Made by a program: the position numbers and the translations under genes. A DNA stretch of 64,000 nt from Tyto alba (Eukaryota > Chordata > Aves > Strigiformes > Tytonidae). The stretch spans positions 4,695,546-4,759,545 of the forward strand of contig NW_024881300.1 in the NCBI RefSeq assembly GCF_018691265.1. The letters run 5' to 3'. The notes beneath the pieces are model-generated. The model did not search any database, was not told where the DNA came from, and worked only from the letters and a program-made list of their open reading frames with translations. Shown here one piece after another: positions 38,961-51,215 of this stretch. Each line of letters opens with the position of its first letter. Position 1 is the first letter of the stretch.

Positions 38961-41112
38961 AGCTAAAAGTAATTAAAAAGGAGAGAAAAACCAACATAAT
39001 TGAGGCTATTGATATGGGTGAGGGTTAAAAAATAAAAAGCGCTGTGTCAGTTTCTGTCCTTGGAGAGCCTGCAGAACCCTCAGGCACCATCCTCACAGTC
39101 ATTTCAGGCACGTAAATAACAAAAAGAGAAAAATATCTTAGGCCATTGCCTGGAGAGGGGCTTAAAAATATTAAGAAAGAAGACAAGAACAATAAACAGT
39201 CCTTGCAGCTTTCCCCGAAGCAGGAAGACTGTCAGGAATAGCTTTTAAAAAAATTAAGGAAAAAAAATCCAGGAACTTCTGGGCATGAACGAGCTTAGCT
39301 CTGGTGATGTTTCAGTGACACACATCAAAGCATACCTTCTATGTGTAAATTTGCCTGACACATTTTTAAAGTGTCCGTAGGGTATTTGCTGCTGTTATCA
39401 GTTAAACCTGAGAACCCTAATTATATTACATTTGAAATTTGATGGTCTGTTTTATGCAGGTCAGCCCAGGCTGTAATGGTCCCCACTGGCCTTCATATTT
39501 ATGAATGTAGTGAGTAAAGGGTCTCATCCTGCAGAAACTCGGGCAGCTGAGGATGTTGGCATACAGTAGGTGACTTCAGTAACATTAACCACAGGGCTCA
39601 GTACAGTTGTATCTCTAAATATTTGGGAGCTCAAACCCTAGGTATCTATCATTATTTCCTTAAGCTGAAATATTTACTGCTAAAATACAAAGCTACAAAA
39701 CTTTTGACATATGTTTTATGTAAGGGATAGTTTTAAGTTACTCGTTAATTCTGATCATGTCTGTTTAGACACATGCTATTAATGTAGCCTGAATCTATGT
39801 AATGAAGATGTCTTTGGACTAGAGAAAAACTTTCCTTCTGCCACCATGTGAATCACCAGTTCTCATCTTTATTTTAGCGCCCTTTAGCAGACGCATTCCT
39901 ACTCTGTCATCTCACACTGTTGTATCTACAACTTCTATGAGTTACTGAAGGGAGAGGTGGTTTTGATAGTAGCTTATATTTTTCACATCTAATCCTCTGC
40001 TGCTTTCCTCCTAATAAAACTATGACACTTGCACTAGTAAGGACATTTCACACTCATATCTTGGGTCTGCTCCATCAAGGAGCCCGCGCTATTTTAGCTG
40101 TCTTTGTCACCTCAGGATGCTGCTAATGACTAGAAGGCTGTAAGATGCACCTTCCCCTTGATGCCTCTTCTAGGTTATTAACTTCTTTGATGCATCAGTG
40201 TCAGGAAATAATGTCAAAAACCAATCTTCTTAAAAGCCTATCGTAGGGAGTTGAAAGAAAGCTCAAAACAATAGTAATGCAGAAAAGTTGAGTAAAAGAT
40301 CTTAAATTTTCTCATTAAATTTAATATGCAATCAGAACTGAGCCAATGTAATGACTTCCTTGTTTAGAAGCATATAAAATTCAATTACTGGTTTTCTTAC
40401 TTACGGAGATTAATCTAATATTAGATGTAAACCCGAATGTATTCTCTATTTTAGCTTTTCCTGATAGTTGTATGTATTTCAGTCTTTCCTCAATAAGTCT
40501 CTTAATTGTGAGTAGATCAAGAGTCACTTTGTGTTATAATTCCTATCCAATCTCATAAGCTAAGCAGAGTGAATGGATATTGGTTCTCCAAGGAAAACCT
40601 CAATGGCCCAGTACCAAGGATGACTCACCTGGCACTGCTCTTCCTCTGGCACTAACCATAGATCAGAGCTTGTTCTTGGCAAATAACTTCTTGGCAGAGC
40701 TCTTTCAGACTAGAGAGCAATCCTTGCTGTGGCAAGGGTTTAAGAAGGGCTGGGGTTTTTTTGTAAGATGAAAATATGGTCCTGGTTGTCATATCTAACG
40801 CTGAACTGCACAATTGGTACTTCATCTCTCATGTGATGAAACCACTGTGATTGGAACATGGAAAACAGCTTGAGGGGGCCTAGGGTTTCAAACATAACAG
40901 TAATTCGAATGTTTTAGTTCACAAGACCAAACTGAGACATCCCCAAAAGCTCTGAAGATAGAAGCATGTGTTTGAAGATTACTGGAAGTCAGACCCATGA
41001 GTATCTCTTAATTGGAGACTCCAAAATGGGGGCAATGAAGACTGCCTCAATCCTTTATGGAAACTTTCACCTGGTGCCTGGAGGAGCTTAAAGATAAAAT
41101 GATGGAAGCATT
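38961..41112. other. Non-coding stretch, no recognised feature
   Basis: AT-rich single-copy DNA preceding a CR1 fragment. No exon, repeat family or sizeable open frame was recognised. Confidence 0.5.
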
Positions 41113-41433
41113 CTTAGAAGAGGCTTATGAGAAGGATGGGGACAAATTTTTTAGCAGGGCTATTGGCAGTAGGACAAGGGGTAGTGGTTTTAAACTAAAA
41201 GGGAATATATTCAGACTAGATATAAGGAAGAAATTCTTGACTATGATGGTGGTGAAACACTGGAACAGGTTGCCCAGAGAAATGGCAGATGCCTGTCCCT
41301 GGAAATATTCAAGGCCGGGTTGAACTGGGCTCTGAGCAACCTGACCTAGTGGAAGGTGTCCCTGCTCATTGCAGGGGGTTGGACTAGGTGATCTTTAAGG
41401 GTCTCTTCCAACCCAAACCATTCCATGATCTGA
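41113..41433 (+). mobile_element. CR1 non-LTR retrotransposon, 3' fragment
   Basis: A translated segment with KDGDKFFSRA, RTRGSGFKL, RLDIRKKF and HWNRLPREM matches the C-terminal end of the CR1 reverse-transcriptase ORF. It is followed by the typical CR1 3' untranslated end, GGTTGGACTAGGTGATCTTT, and a terminus near ACCATTCCATGATCTG. CR1 copies are usually 5'-truncated, as here. The reading frame ends at a stop within the fragment, so this is a dead copy. It is diagnostic of a sauropsid genome, most probably a bird. Confidence 0.92.
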
Positions 41434-43590
41434 AAAGGAATGGGCCATTCAAACAGCATGTGTGCTAATGCTGTTGCTGCATGGCTCTTCACTTGAGCTG
41501 TTCCACCAGTGCTGCTTGCAAACAGTCACACAAGTCCACAGAGCTGTGCGTAATTCTGCCTATGTTACTGTGTAGAAACAAGGGAGTAGATGAAGTGGAG
41601 CTAGAAGAGTGGGAGCTGCAGGTACTCACGGACTTTTTGATACCACATTTCCATTTGTGTGGCAACACTTGTGGAAATTGGCTTGTGTTGGGCACATAGA
41701 TGCATTTACGGGTCCTGAGCTGAGCTACAGTGAGGATCAGTTACGGGAGGAGCCTCAAAGGCATTGCCCAAACTTTTCTGGGAGCATCCAGGCTTCTTGG
41801 AGATAACTGGAATTGCTAGTAATTCCGCAGCACTGGCTGGACACAGTCTTCAGGACTGGTTCTCCTCAGTATGGATGTGAACTTGAACCAGGGAATGGGG
41901 GTGGGGACTTGGGGGTGTGAGATGGAGGTTATGAGAAGTGCTGAAGAGGGCTAAAAAACCTGAGGTCAGAAGGCAACTGCCACCAGGGAAAGTGGTTCAC
42001 AACCGCTCCATCTCTGAGCTTTGGCTTGAAGCCACAATCTAAGCCTAAATAATTTGTGATGGAATGACAGAAGCTCCTTTGGCTTTCATGCTACGCTGCA
42101 CCTTCTGAATTTTTTAAGGATTGAGTCCTAGCTGCTTTATATGTGGATGGTTTTACATTTAATGAGGTGCTGCTAATTTTCAGTTTAGTCTATTTATTCT
42201 TCGTTATGAGGAGTAGAAGCAGCTGCTAATTCCCCTTGAGACTGTTCATGTAGAGTACCTGCACCCACCCACATATCCTCATAAATTGTTTCCTGAACTA
42301 AAATGAGCTCTCAGTATTCATTTACTTGCTTTTGGCAGATTTAAGTGGGAATATAAATCTGCATCCGCTTTTTGATTCAGAAATGCATTTTATTCCATAA
42401 AGAATTCATGCAGCCACATATGAAAACTGTACCTCTGTTTCTGCTAAGTTATAGTCTTTCCCTTCTGTCAGATTGTTTCCCTCCCCTGCCCCCATTTGCC
42501 TGCTCCCGTATTGCTAAATAACAGTAGTTTTAGTATTGCCAGAACAGAATATTCACTAGCAATTCTCAATTCTGACATCCTAAAGCCCTAGAGTCATATT
42601 TCAGGCCTGGATGGCACTTAAAGGCTCATAATCTTTTGCTGAATGGGTTTTGCAATACGCAAGCTGAGGCAAATTATTCAGTTTAAGGACCTGAGCTGCT
42701 CCGGGAATTCAGGGCTGGAACGTGGCGCATGCCATTGTTTTTAATTATTTATTTATTTAGAAAATGTTTGAGCAGGAAAACCTGCAGGGATGGAACATTT
42801 CACATATCGTTAGTTCCTGGCACCACGGCCTGGAAAAGAAAGCGCAGCCATCGCACCATCCTTGGCAATCAAGTTCAAGCACAGAGTGGAAAACTTACCC
42901 AGAAAAAAACAGGAAGACTGGGAGAGGGTTGGGGTGGAGAGGAAGATCCTTGTGGGGGGTCAGTCTCTTTCCAATCAAGGAAAATAGGGTTTAGTAACAG
43001 TAAATACAATCCACAGACCATGCTGAGAACAATGCTTTGATTTGTTTGATGCAGAAAACATTTATTGAGGAAAAAAATGACTGTCTGTGGGCTGTTGAAT
43101 TCCTGGAAGTTTTCCCTGTATGACAGGGAAGTCTTTCGGGGCCTCTGATGCAATTAGAAAGTGGTACCAGCATGAATTGAAACAACCCTTTCCACACAAA
43201 ATCCTCTGTGATGAAAGATTGGACTTCCATGTTCTCTGGAAAAATTTTCCAGGATATTGCAAGAATATATCTGAATAGAGTTAATTTTATGCTGTGGCTA
43301 ATAAACGTTTCCCAGTGGTGCTCCAGTAAGTTTAAGATTCCCCTTGTGAGCTGAGTCTGTGATACAACATGGTACATGAATGCATGTGGTAGCCTTCCTG
43401 CCTTCTAGGTAAGATGTAAAATAAGTCTTTGTGGCAGGGCAGAATACTACTTTAAACCTCAGATAAAAAAAGGGGATGTATATTTTGTATACTTAATACT
43501 AGAAGTACGTTAAAATATAAATAGTCTTTATTTCCTCAGATTTTAGAACTTAATCTGTTTCTACATATATTTTTATTCTGATGAACCCAG
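41434..43590. other. Non-coding stretch, no recognised gene
   Basis: Mixed-composition DNA with an ATTA-rich complex block at about 42,110-42,420. Minus-strand open frames at 42,875-43,377 (up to 128 codons) show no domain and no clear splice context. Confidence 0.5.
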
Positions 43591-43596
43591 TATTTT

Positions 43597-43644
43597 TGTT
43601 TGTTTGTTTGTTTGTTTTTGTTGGTTTTTTTTTTTTTTTTTTTT
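43597..43644. repeat. (GTTT)n plus poly-T tract
   Basis: Four to five GTTT units pass into a T20 homopolymer (43,625-43,644). Low complexity. Confidence 0.85.
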
Positions 43645-45334
43645 ACTTCTTCCTTTTCCCTCCCTCTATGAAGATCATGGAGCATTAATTAAGAGTTACC
43701 ACACTGGTTACTCCAGGATCCTGCCTTTACTACAACATAGGTAAATCTTTTGGGTCGTGCTTGCAGGCGTGCAGTTCTGTTAGGAAATGAGCCCTGAGTA
43801 TCCAGATCTTCAACTGAGTATGTTGATACCTTTTATTTTCTCTTCTGAAAAGAGTTCTGCCCTGCCATGAGCTTCTGCATTGAAAGTAAAACATGGGAGT
43901 ATTTGAGAGGCAGGTTTGTAAGCGTGGAGTCTTTCAAATCAAAAGTCATGATCTAAATTGGATAATTTTACGTTTATCAATTTTAATGTTATGCTTACCC
44001 TGTAAAGGTAACCAAAACCAAGTGTAATAGACAAAACTAAATACAACATGTATTGTAAAGTTAGGGCAGCAATCCGTTTGCTGTATTTTTTGCTCAGCTT
44101 GCACTGTTCGATTCTGTGACTTAGATGGGAGATACCTGAAGATATTTGCAGACTAAATTCTGAACTTTAAATGATTTTTTTCATTTAAAAACATATTTTT
44201 GAGAAAATATTTATTATAATGTTTTAATGTTTATAAAACGTTAATATGAACAAGAGAAAGCAGATCATAATGCAATAATCATTCAGATTTAAACGTAAGG
44301 GGCCAAATGCACAGTAGGATTTGTGGTTGTGGACTCATGCTGTTTTGTACCAGCCCAGAAATTGGTTCAAATTTCAAATCCCTTTGGCATGCAAGCTGTG
44401 TAGCTCAGTAATACTATTCAATCACATTACATACATCTATTTCATACGCTCAGTTGTTTCTTATGTTCCAGGATTTACCTAAAATTACAGGAGAAATCAT
44501 CCTTTCTAGCCTTATGACTCTTCTTTGTAGCATTGCATCCATTCGGTAGCCTCTCTCTTGCCGGCATTGCTGTCTGCGTATGCCAGATTTCATCAGCCTA
44601 CTCAGGGACCAAGTGGTTGGCACGTGCTGCTGTTGCTTTCTGGCAATGCCAGTGTAGTTTAACTTCAGCAACCTGAAGGACTAGTGGTGCCAACAGTTTA
44701 AAGGCATAGCTCTCATTGAACATGAAGTATTTAAACTTGTATGGCTTTCTACCCTCTGGTAAGAAAGTGCTGGCAGCTTTCACCTTGGAGGTCTGATCAT
44801 CTACTTTTTTTTTTTTTTTTTTTTGTTCCCCTCCCCCTCAAAGTTTGAGTGGGCTAAGCTAGCAATGCCTGAGGTGCCTTCTTCATGGTGCTGCTGAGTT
44901 GCTTCTTGCCAGATGACAAGGTTTCTGGAAAGGGGAACTTTATCACTTCTTGTTTTTTTCCATCTAGTCAACCTATGTAAACAGCTTTTTATCAGTCTGG
45001 AGCAGTTTAGATAGGATAACTGCAATTAAGACACTGCTGTCAGAAAACTACTTTAGGTTGACTTTGCTTATTTGTTTTACAAGTCCATGGTTTTGGCAAT
45101 TCTTTTGGCCGCGATCTATTGGAATTCAGTATTTAACAAAGGAACTAATGGTACCAGTCAGCGTCAAATGAGCTCGTGTTCTGCATGCAGGTACTGTGTG
45201 GGTTTGAGCACGCAGCTCTGCTGAGGTCTCAGCCAAGACCCACAACTATTAAAACTGCTGGGCTCATGGTTCAGTCCATGCCAGTCTGTTGGAGAGGTTG
45301 GGTTAGGCTTCCTCTAAGAAGCATTGCTTGAAAG

Positions 45335-45475
45335 AGCGTCCCCCGGATCGCGGGCGCGATGAGCACACTCGGCGTGTTGCAGGCAAGCGCTGAGCACCGC
45401 CGGTCCCGCTGGGGCTGCCCTCCTGCCCCGGGCACCGGCTGGCTGCCCGGCACAGCCCAGGCGTGCGGTACTAGC
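45335..45475. other. Small CpG-rich patch
   Basis: About 140 bp with dense CpG inside AT-rich DNA. Overlapping open frames on both strands are compositional. It is a candidate small CpG island or regulatory element with no further support. Confidence 0.4.
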
Positions 45476-45773
45476 CAGCAGGCAAACAACAGGGTAAGCA
45501 CAAGCCAAAATGTTAAAATAATTGGGCCATCCATTTACTTAAGCCTGTTGAGTTGCTGGGGACTTGAAAGAGAGCTCGAGGTCTTGGCCCTCCGTTTAAT
45601 GGGTCTCTGTACAAAGGCAGCAGTCTGATTGTGACTGGTATGTTCATCAAGTTGTACGACTGCAGAAATTAGCCAGGACCCCAGCTATCTGGGCCCATGA
45701 TTTTTATTGAGTTGGCTGTCTTAAAGTGTATCTTTTTGCCAAGCACTTCACTGTACTCAGATGTAATTCAATG

Positions 45774-45795
45774 ATATATATATATATATATATAT
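45774..45795. repeat. (AT)n microsatellite
   Basis: Uninterrupted alternating AT dinucleotide run. Confidence 0.85.
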
Positions 45796-46619
45796 GTTAT
45801 AACATCTAACTAATCTCCTTTGTACTCTGGAATAGGCAGTGCTGGTGATACCAATTTAGATATACAAATGTGACTATTGTGGGTTGTGTTGTCTACATAA
45901 AAAAATTGTATGTGTATTATTGGACATATTATTCTTGGCATTTTGACGTGGATCACTGCCTCCAGAAACATTTTGTAGGTTTTATATGCTTTTACATCGC
46001 TAAGCTGTATTATATTTCCTGTATTTGCATTGGCCTAAATGGATTGAATTTAGCTAAAACCTTGGATTTGGTTCAGCTTGCTGGTGGAAATTTATTTTTA
46101 TTGTATAGCCAGATACATACAGAGTCTTGAAAAACAGAGGGTGTGGAGAATCAGTTGCTTGTTTGCTTAGAGTATCCCAGGAAGAACACAGCATTACAGG
46201 GCTTTGTAATAGCTTAGTCCTGAAGCCGTAAAAGTACTGAACATGAGAATTACACGTGTTGTAAGGAAGACTTTCCACTTAACTTGGGCTTGAAGTTTCT
46301 GTGAATCTCTAAAATGTTTGCCATTTGCGTGACAGGAGCCAAACCAGGGTGAAATCAGTGGGTCATGGCTGTAAAGGCACGTCAGTGCGTTCTGGTGGGA
46401 TCCTGATATCTGGGACTGCAAATCCCACCAGAGCGTAAAGAAATGGGAGGGCTTGTTGGCTGCTGTGGTTGTTTCAGAAGTCTGATGGATGGACTTGCTA
46501 TGCGTTGCAGAGAAACATTTGAATTTTGCTGAAATTAATTGGGAGACTCCTGGGTTTGGGGTGGATCTCAGGTCAAGGCCCTCAAAATGTTTGAGAGTCT
46601 GGGTCTTACTGCAAGTTTT

Positions 46620-46752
46620 AATAAAGGAAATGCTATATTAAAAAAAAAAAAAAGAAAACAAAAAGAGAAAGAAAAATAAAGCATATTAGAAAAATCTTAC
46701 ATTAAAAAGGAGAAAAAAAAAAAAAAAAAGGAAAAAAATAGAAAATTAAATA
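46620..46752 (+). repeat. AATAAA followed by long A-rich tract
   Basis: AATAAA at 46,620-46,625 is followed 14 nt later by A14 (46,640-46,653), and then by about 100 bp of A-rich sequence with a second A run near 46,714-46,730. The order of signal, short gap and poly-A resembles the 3' end of a retroposed transcript, but the sequence upstream is not recognisable as any gene. A simple A-rich repeat next to a chance hexamer is equally likely. Confidence 0.5.
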
Positions 46753-46828
46753 AGTGATGAAAGATCTGGATACCTGGAAACTTAGTCATGCCAGAGATGA
46801 TCTTCAGTGACTTCTAGGCAGAGTGTGA

Positions 46829-46935
46829 GGTTTTTTGTTTTTTTGTTTTTTTGTTTTTTTTTTTAAATTTATTTATTATTTTAAAGAGATATATATATAT
46901 TTTTTAAAGTTGTTTGATTTGGGGATTTTTTTTAA
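46829..46935. repeat. T-rich low-complexity region
   Basis: Repeated GTTTTTTT units grade into poly-T, ATTTATTTATT and a short (AT)n run. It lies only about 75 bp from the A-rich tract, and the two could pair as an imperfect A/T hairpin. Confidence 0.75.
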
Positions 46936-49480
46936 AGGTTTTTTCTTGAAGAGGTAAAGTGCCTACCTTCATACTTTGAGAACCCTTGTCTTCATGTTAG
47001 GATCTATTTGAGAAGAGTTACTTCGTCCAATTATGGAGAGGTCATTAGATGCACTACATTTAACTTTTTTGAACTTCTTGTTTTCCAAGTAGTTGTCTCC
47101 AGGAGGGAATTCTGCATGTGGCTGAGGTGTGTGCTTGTTGTACCTTTGTTTTCACTGGCAGTGAAGTTCTGAGGAGTCATTTCTTTAAGGTTTGATGCAT
47201 CCCAGTTGCTTATATGAACTGTTTCCCAAGGTACAAGGTAGATTGATTAGTTGGAGAAAGATCTGACCGCAGTACGAAAAGTAATTTTCTTATCTTAGAA
47301 AGATGTCATTATTGTTCATTCCTAAAATATGTCAGCAGTACCGAGAGGACCTCTAGTAATGTTTGGAAATGGTCATGGCTATGCTTAGAGATCTAAAGTG
47401 TCCGAATTGAAACTGAAACTGCAAATGTCTGTGAAACAGTAACGTGGTGATTTGGGGATTATGAAAGTAATAGACCATAGTTGAGGTGTGTGCAGCCAAT
47501 TCCTAAGTTGTTTTTTTTGTTTGTTTGTTTGTTGTTTTTTTTTTTGTTTTGTTTTTTTTCAGATTGAGGCTAACTGTATGAAAGATGTCTTACTTTCTTT
47601 CACTTTTAGCAAACTCAAAATATTATTAAAAATAGTTTTATGCATAACCCTTGGGTTGATGCAGAATCTCCCTTTCTGCTGGAAGAGGCTGGAATTACGC
47701 TGAAATTGTTCAAATTAATGTAGTCCCTTGCATGTTCCTGGTTCTTGTGTCCAGAACAACCTTCTACAGCATTCTATTATGTAATTCTGTGTAATAATTA
47801 AATGACTGACTGATGCTGATTTATAGTATTTTTATGATCAGTTTAATTCCACATAAGTGTTCTACATCACAGTTCAACAGAGTTGGTACCCATGTTGAAA
47901 TTGTCTCCTATGTTGTTAGAGGCAACTAGGTAATATTTTGGGGCAAGAAGGGGGAAAAAGGAATATGCAGATAATCATGAGCATGAGAACAAAGCTCAGG
48001 TGGACTGTGATGTCTCTGCAAGCCAGAGAGATGTAAAGAGCTATTGAATCTGAACCTCTGTCTCATTGCACATGAATCTTTTTCCCACTGTGATATGGAG
48101 ATCATGCACTTTCTGAGTTCGGTATTCTCTTTGGTAGTAGAATAATGAATTATATAAAAGGTAGTTTCCCTTTATTAGGTGTAAAAAGAAAAAAGAAAAA
48201 ATCTGGATCCAGGCTGCCTTTTTCAGTATAGACTTCAGCTGCTAAGGAAGAGGAAGGCCTTTGGGTTATTTTTCAAATAGGTGGTGCTCAGGTTTTCTAT
48301 TCAGAGTGTAAGTTTTATCCCAAAGATGCTAATTCTTATCAGAGAGATACTTTAGTGCGGGTGGAAGTTTTATTCATGAAGTTTGCATATCTGAAAGACT
48401 AGGCGATGAGTTATCACCAAAATGCACCTGTTCAGTATCGGAGATGCAATTGGCCTATAACCCAGATGCTTCTGGCAGGAAAAAACCCGTTCTACTGAAG
48501 TGGGCGAGACAACCTGCCACTTTTCTCATCTATGACAAGGGAAAAATGAAGAGTTTTATTAAAAGGAAGACATTACATACATGACTTGTTCTCATGTGTT
48601 TTCTGGTTCCATAATCATCTTTTAAGATTGCTGTGAAACATAAAGGTGTTATTGTTATTAAAATCATGGCTGCAGGTTGGCCCTTGGCTGCTGGTGGATT
48701 TATTAGCCAGTACATCTTGTGAACATGCTGGCATAGTAAGTTACCAGGACTAGTAAGAAGAATGATGCAGAGGGTTTTTGCCATCACAGTTTCAAAGGCA
48801 TCCACATGAAGCACTTCTCCATTAAAATTAGCTTCAGGCATTTAATGAGAACCACCCTAACATGCAAATGTAACCTTTTAGACCCATTTCCAGCAAGATT
48901 GGAGTGTTTTCCCAAATGCGTGGCTGGGAGTTCTAGTGAGATAACAACAGGAAATAATATTGAACAAAAAAGAAAATGGAATAGTTAGGAGATTTTTTTT
49001 TTTTTGCACATATTTATTATTCCAGCTTCTGGGTTTGGTCTTCCCATTATGCGTCATTATAAGAATCAAATCACTGAAAACATTTTTTTGCCTAAGTTTC
49101 TCACTTGGTAAGATAAGTACAATGACCATAAACTAACAGGGCCACCTGGAATGTGAAGAAATCTTTATTTATAGAAGATAGCAATCTGCAATTACTCAGT
49201 TCAACATAAATAAGTTTTGTTTTTATAGTTGGTCTCATTAATCTAAGACCATATGTCAAAGTCACAGTATCATCTGGAATATTCTGAATTATGAGTGACA
49301 TTTTATTAAGCTCTATTATGAAGTTGAAAGTAGTAATTTGAAATACCTTATTTATAGGAATTGAACTTAAAATGCATGTCTGTGTCTTTGTGCATGTCTG
49401 TGAGAGGAGAGAATAAGCTGTCAAAAAAAGGAAAGCAAATTACTTTAGGAGCTACATCTCCTTTCAATGAATAGTAATTT
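46936..49480. other. Non-coding stretch, no recognised gene
   Basis: AT-rich DNA with a T-rich GTTT repeat (about 47,511-47,557) and a T13 tract (48,993-49,005). Minus-strand open frames at 48,530-48,841 and 49,101-49,424 exceed 100 codons but show no domain I recognise. Confidence 0.5.
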
Positions 49481-50600
49481 AAATACAAGACCTCTTTAGG
49501 GGCTTTAGAAATGAGGCCACTGAATCTGTTTTAATCTGGATTCTTTACAGCCGACAAAAGGGTTAACTGCCTGGAAGAAGGTGGGCATTTCGAAGCGCAT
49601 TTTGCCTATGAGATAAAGATCATATGAAAATTTACATGTTAATGGAACATTTAAGGGAAAAAAATTGCTCTTTGTCAATTGATTGTATAAATATTTTATC
49701 TAGTGTAATATTAGAGGAAGGCAAGCGTGAAGGCATTCAGTTTGAATAGTTTTTGAGAGGAAAATTAGGACATTATTGTTGAAGAAATAATATAAAATAG
49801 GGAGTTACAAGCACTTGATCTAAACTGTAAAAACCTTTCATGCACTCTGGCAGAAAGAGCAGATTAAATCCATAATGAAATGGGTAACTTTAGGCCTGCA
49901 TAAATTTCCAAGCAGTCTCAGTTTCCCAGGAATCTCTCTTTGCTAGATTAATGGCTAGCAGCCTGCCACATAATGAAGTAGTTTGCCTTGGCAATGTGCT
50001 CATGAATTTATTATGGTGTCCACAAGTGTGCTATATGGCCTAGACATCTTTATAAATCCTGGATTTAGAGCTGCAGCGATGAGCCATTTCGGTCCTAATG
50101 GTGAGGTTGATTTATCACTGTGGTCCTCCACTCCACCCTCCAACCCCCTCCCTGACAGTTATAAAAGGAAAATACAGGTCATATCATTGATGGAAATGAA
50201 ATGTGAAGGTAATTAGATAATGCCAAATGGATATGGGAAAAGGTGCACTGCTGAAATTTTAAATATGTTGGTAATTTTTTCCTTGGAGCAATTATATCAG
50301 GTTGATTTATTTTTACAGTTTATAATCACTTAACTACCTGTGGCTGATTTTAACCAGAGCTTGTGCCTTTGGAGACAAGAAGTAGAGCTTTTCAGTCCAT
50401 GATTGTTTATTGTAAATTCATTTATCTCAAAATACCTAATTTATTATGCAATTTACACAAGTCACAGCTCATTGCTGATGGGGAATAATGATTACCCATT
50501 TGGCTCCTTGTAAACTGTTCTCTGTGGCTTTATAAAATAATCAACAGTCAAAGCTGCAAGGATTTAAAGAATTTTCTAGATTGAAACTAAAACCTGTTTT
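49480..50600. promoter_or_regulatory. Candidate cluster of conserved non-coding elements
   Basis: About 1.1 kb of complex, repeat-free AT-rich sequence has many homeodomain-like cores and closely spaced AATAAT/TTTATTATGCAATTT-type motifs (for example 50,430-50,455), with almost no open frames. It resembles a developmental enhancer cluster more than neutral DNA. This is inference from sequence texture. Confidence 0.3.
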
Positions 50601-50725
50601 TTTCTCTAAAAGACACTGGAGAACAGTAGAATACAAAGCAAATTGTCTAGAGATGTTTCAAATCAATGCATGAGTAGTCCAGAAATTACCATATTGGATA
50701 TTTATAACTCATATTTGTATTACAG

Positions 50726-50892
50726 AGGGATCAGGGATTTTCATGGGAATTTGGACATTTCCAAAAGAAACGGTAAAATTTTTTAGCAACCAAGGTAGCG
50801 GAGTTTCGAAAACAAAAGCACTACCATGTAATAGAGTGTTATGCACCAAAAGAAATAGATCCATCCGAGGATTTTATAAGGGACCTGAAGAA
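50726..50892 (+). CDS. Weak candidate exon, 167 nt, unknown gene
   Basis: An acceptor-like TTTGTATTACAG ends at 50,725 and a donor GTAAGG begins at 50,893. The 167 nt between are open in one frame that enters in phase 1 and leaves in phase 0. The translation (starting GSGIFMGIWTFPKE and ending GFYKGPEE) is compositionally protein-like and unusually long for AT-rich DNA, but matches nothing I recognise. Its acceptor phase fits the donor phase of the 12,034 exon candidate. The polypyrimidine tract is weak and chance is likely. Confidence 0.15.
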
Positions 50893-51151
50893 GTAAGGGG
50901 ACAGCACTGTGGTGCCACAGCAGCCCTGCTCTCAAAAGCATTGAGACTGTCAGCAAATCTTGAGCTACTGTAAACTGAAACTTCCAACAGGTTGTTTAGT
51001 TCTTGGTCCTGAAGAGCTGATCGTTGTGAAATGGCAATTAGTAATTTTTCTAATCTGTAATCTGGGGAAGAGTGGGTGGCCGAGCTGGCTATCGCAGGGT
51101 TTTGAGTTGGTTTTTGAATGAGTCATAAAGTGCATTGGTTTGTGTGGGTTG

Positions 51152-51215
51152 TTTTTTTTTTTTTTTTTTTCCTGTTTTGTTTTGTTGGTTTTCTTTTTTT
51201 TTTTTTTTTTTTTTT
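51152..51215. repeat. Paired poly-T tracts
   Basis: T19 and T22 runs separated by a short TTTTG-containing spacer. Low complexity and probably polymorphic. Confidence 0.8.

Larger units (their letters stand above)
43645..46600. other. Non-coding stretch with CpG patch
   Basis: AT-rich DNA with a T20 tract (44,805-44,824) and an (AT)n repeat (45,774-45,795). A CpG-rich patch at about 45,335-45,475 includes CGGATCGCGGGCGCG and generates overlapping open frames on both strands. No promoter or exon could be assigned. Confidence 0.5.

Noticed and set aside
42991..43377. 128-codon minus-strand open frame
   Set aside because: No recognisable domain, no flanking splice sites that decide boundaries, and overlapping frames in the same region. 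Treated as chance.
47561..47703. Open frame after a T-rich TTTTTTCAG acceptor-like site
   Set aside because: The pyrimidine run is a GTTT/poly-T simple repeat, so the acceptor is probably coincidental, and no donor bounds the frame convincingly.
48530..48841. 103-codon minus-strand open frame with moderately protein-like composition
   Set aside because: No family recognised and no supporting splice or start context. It would need conservation data to be called.
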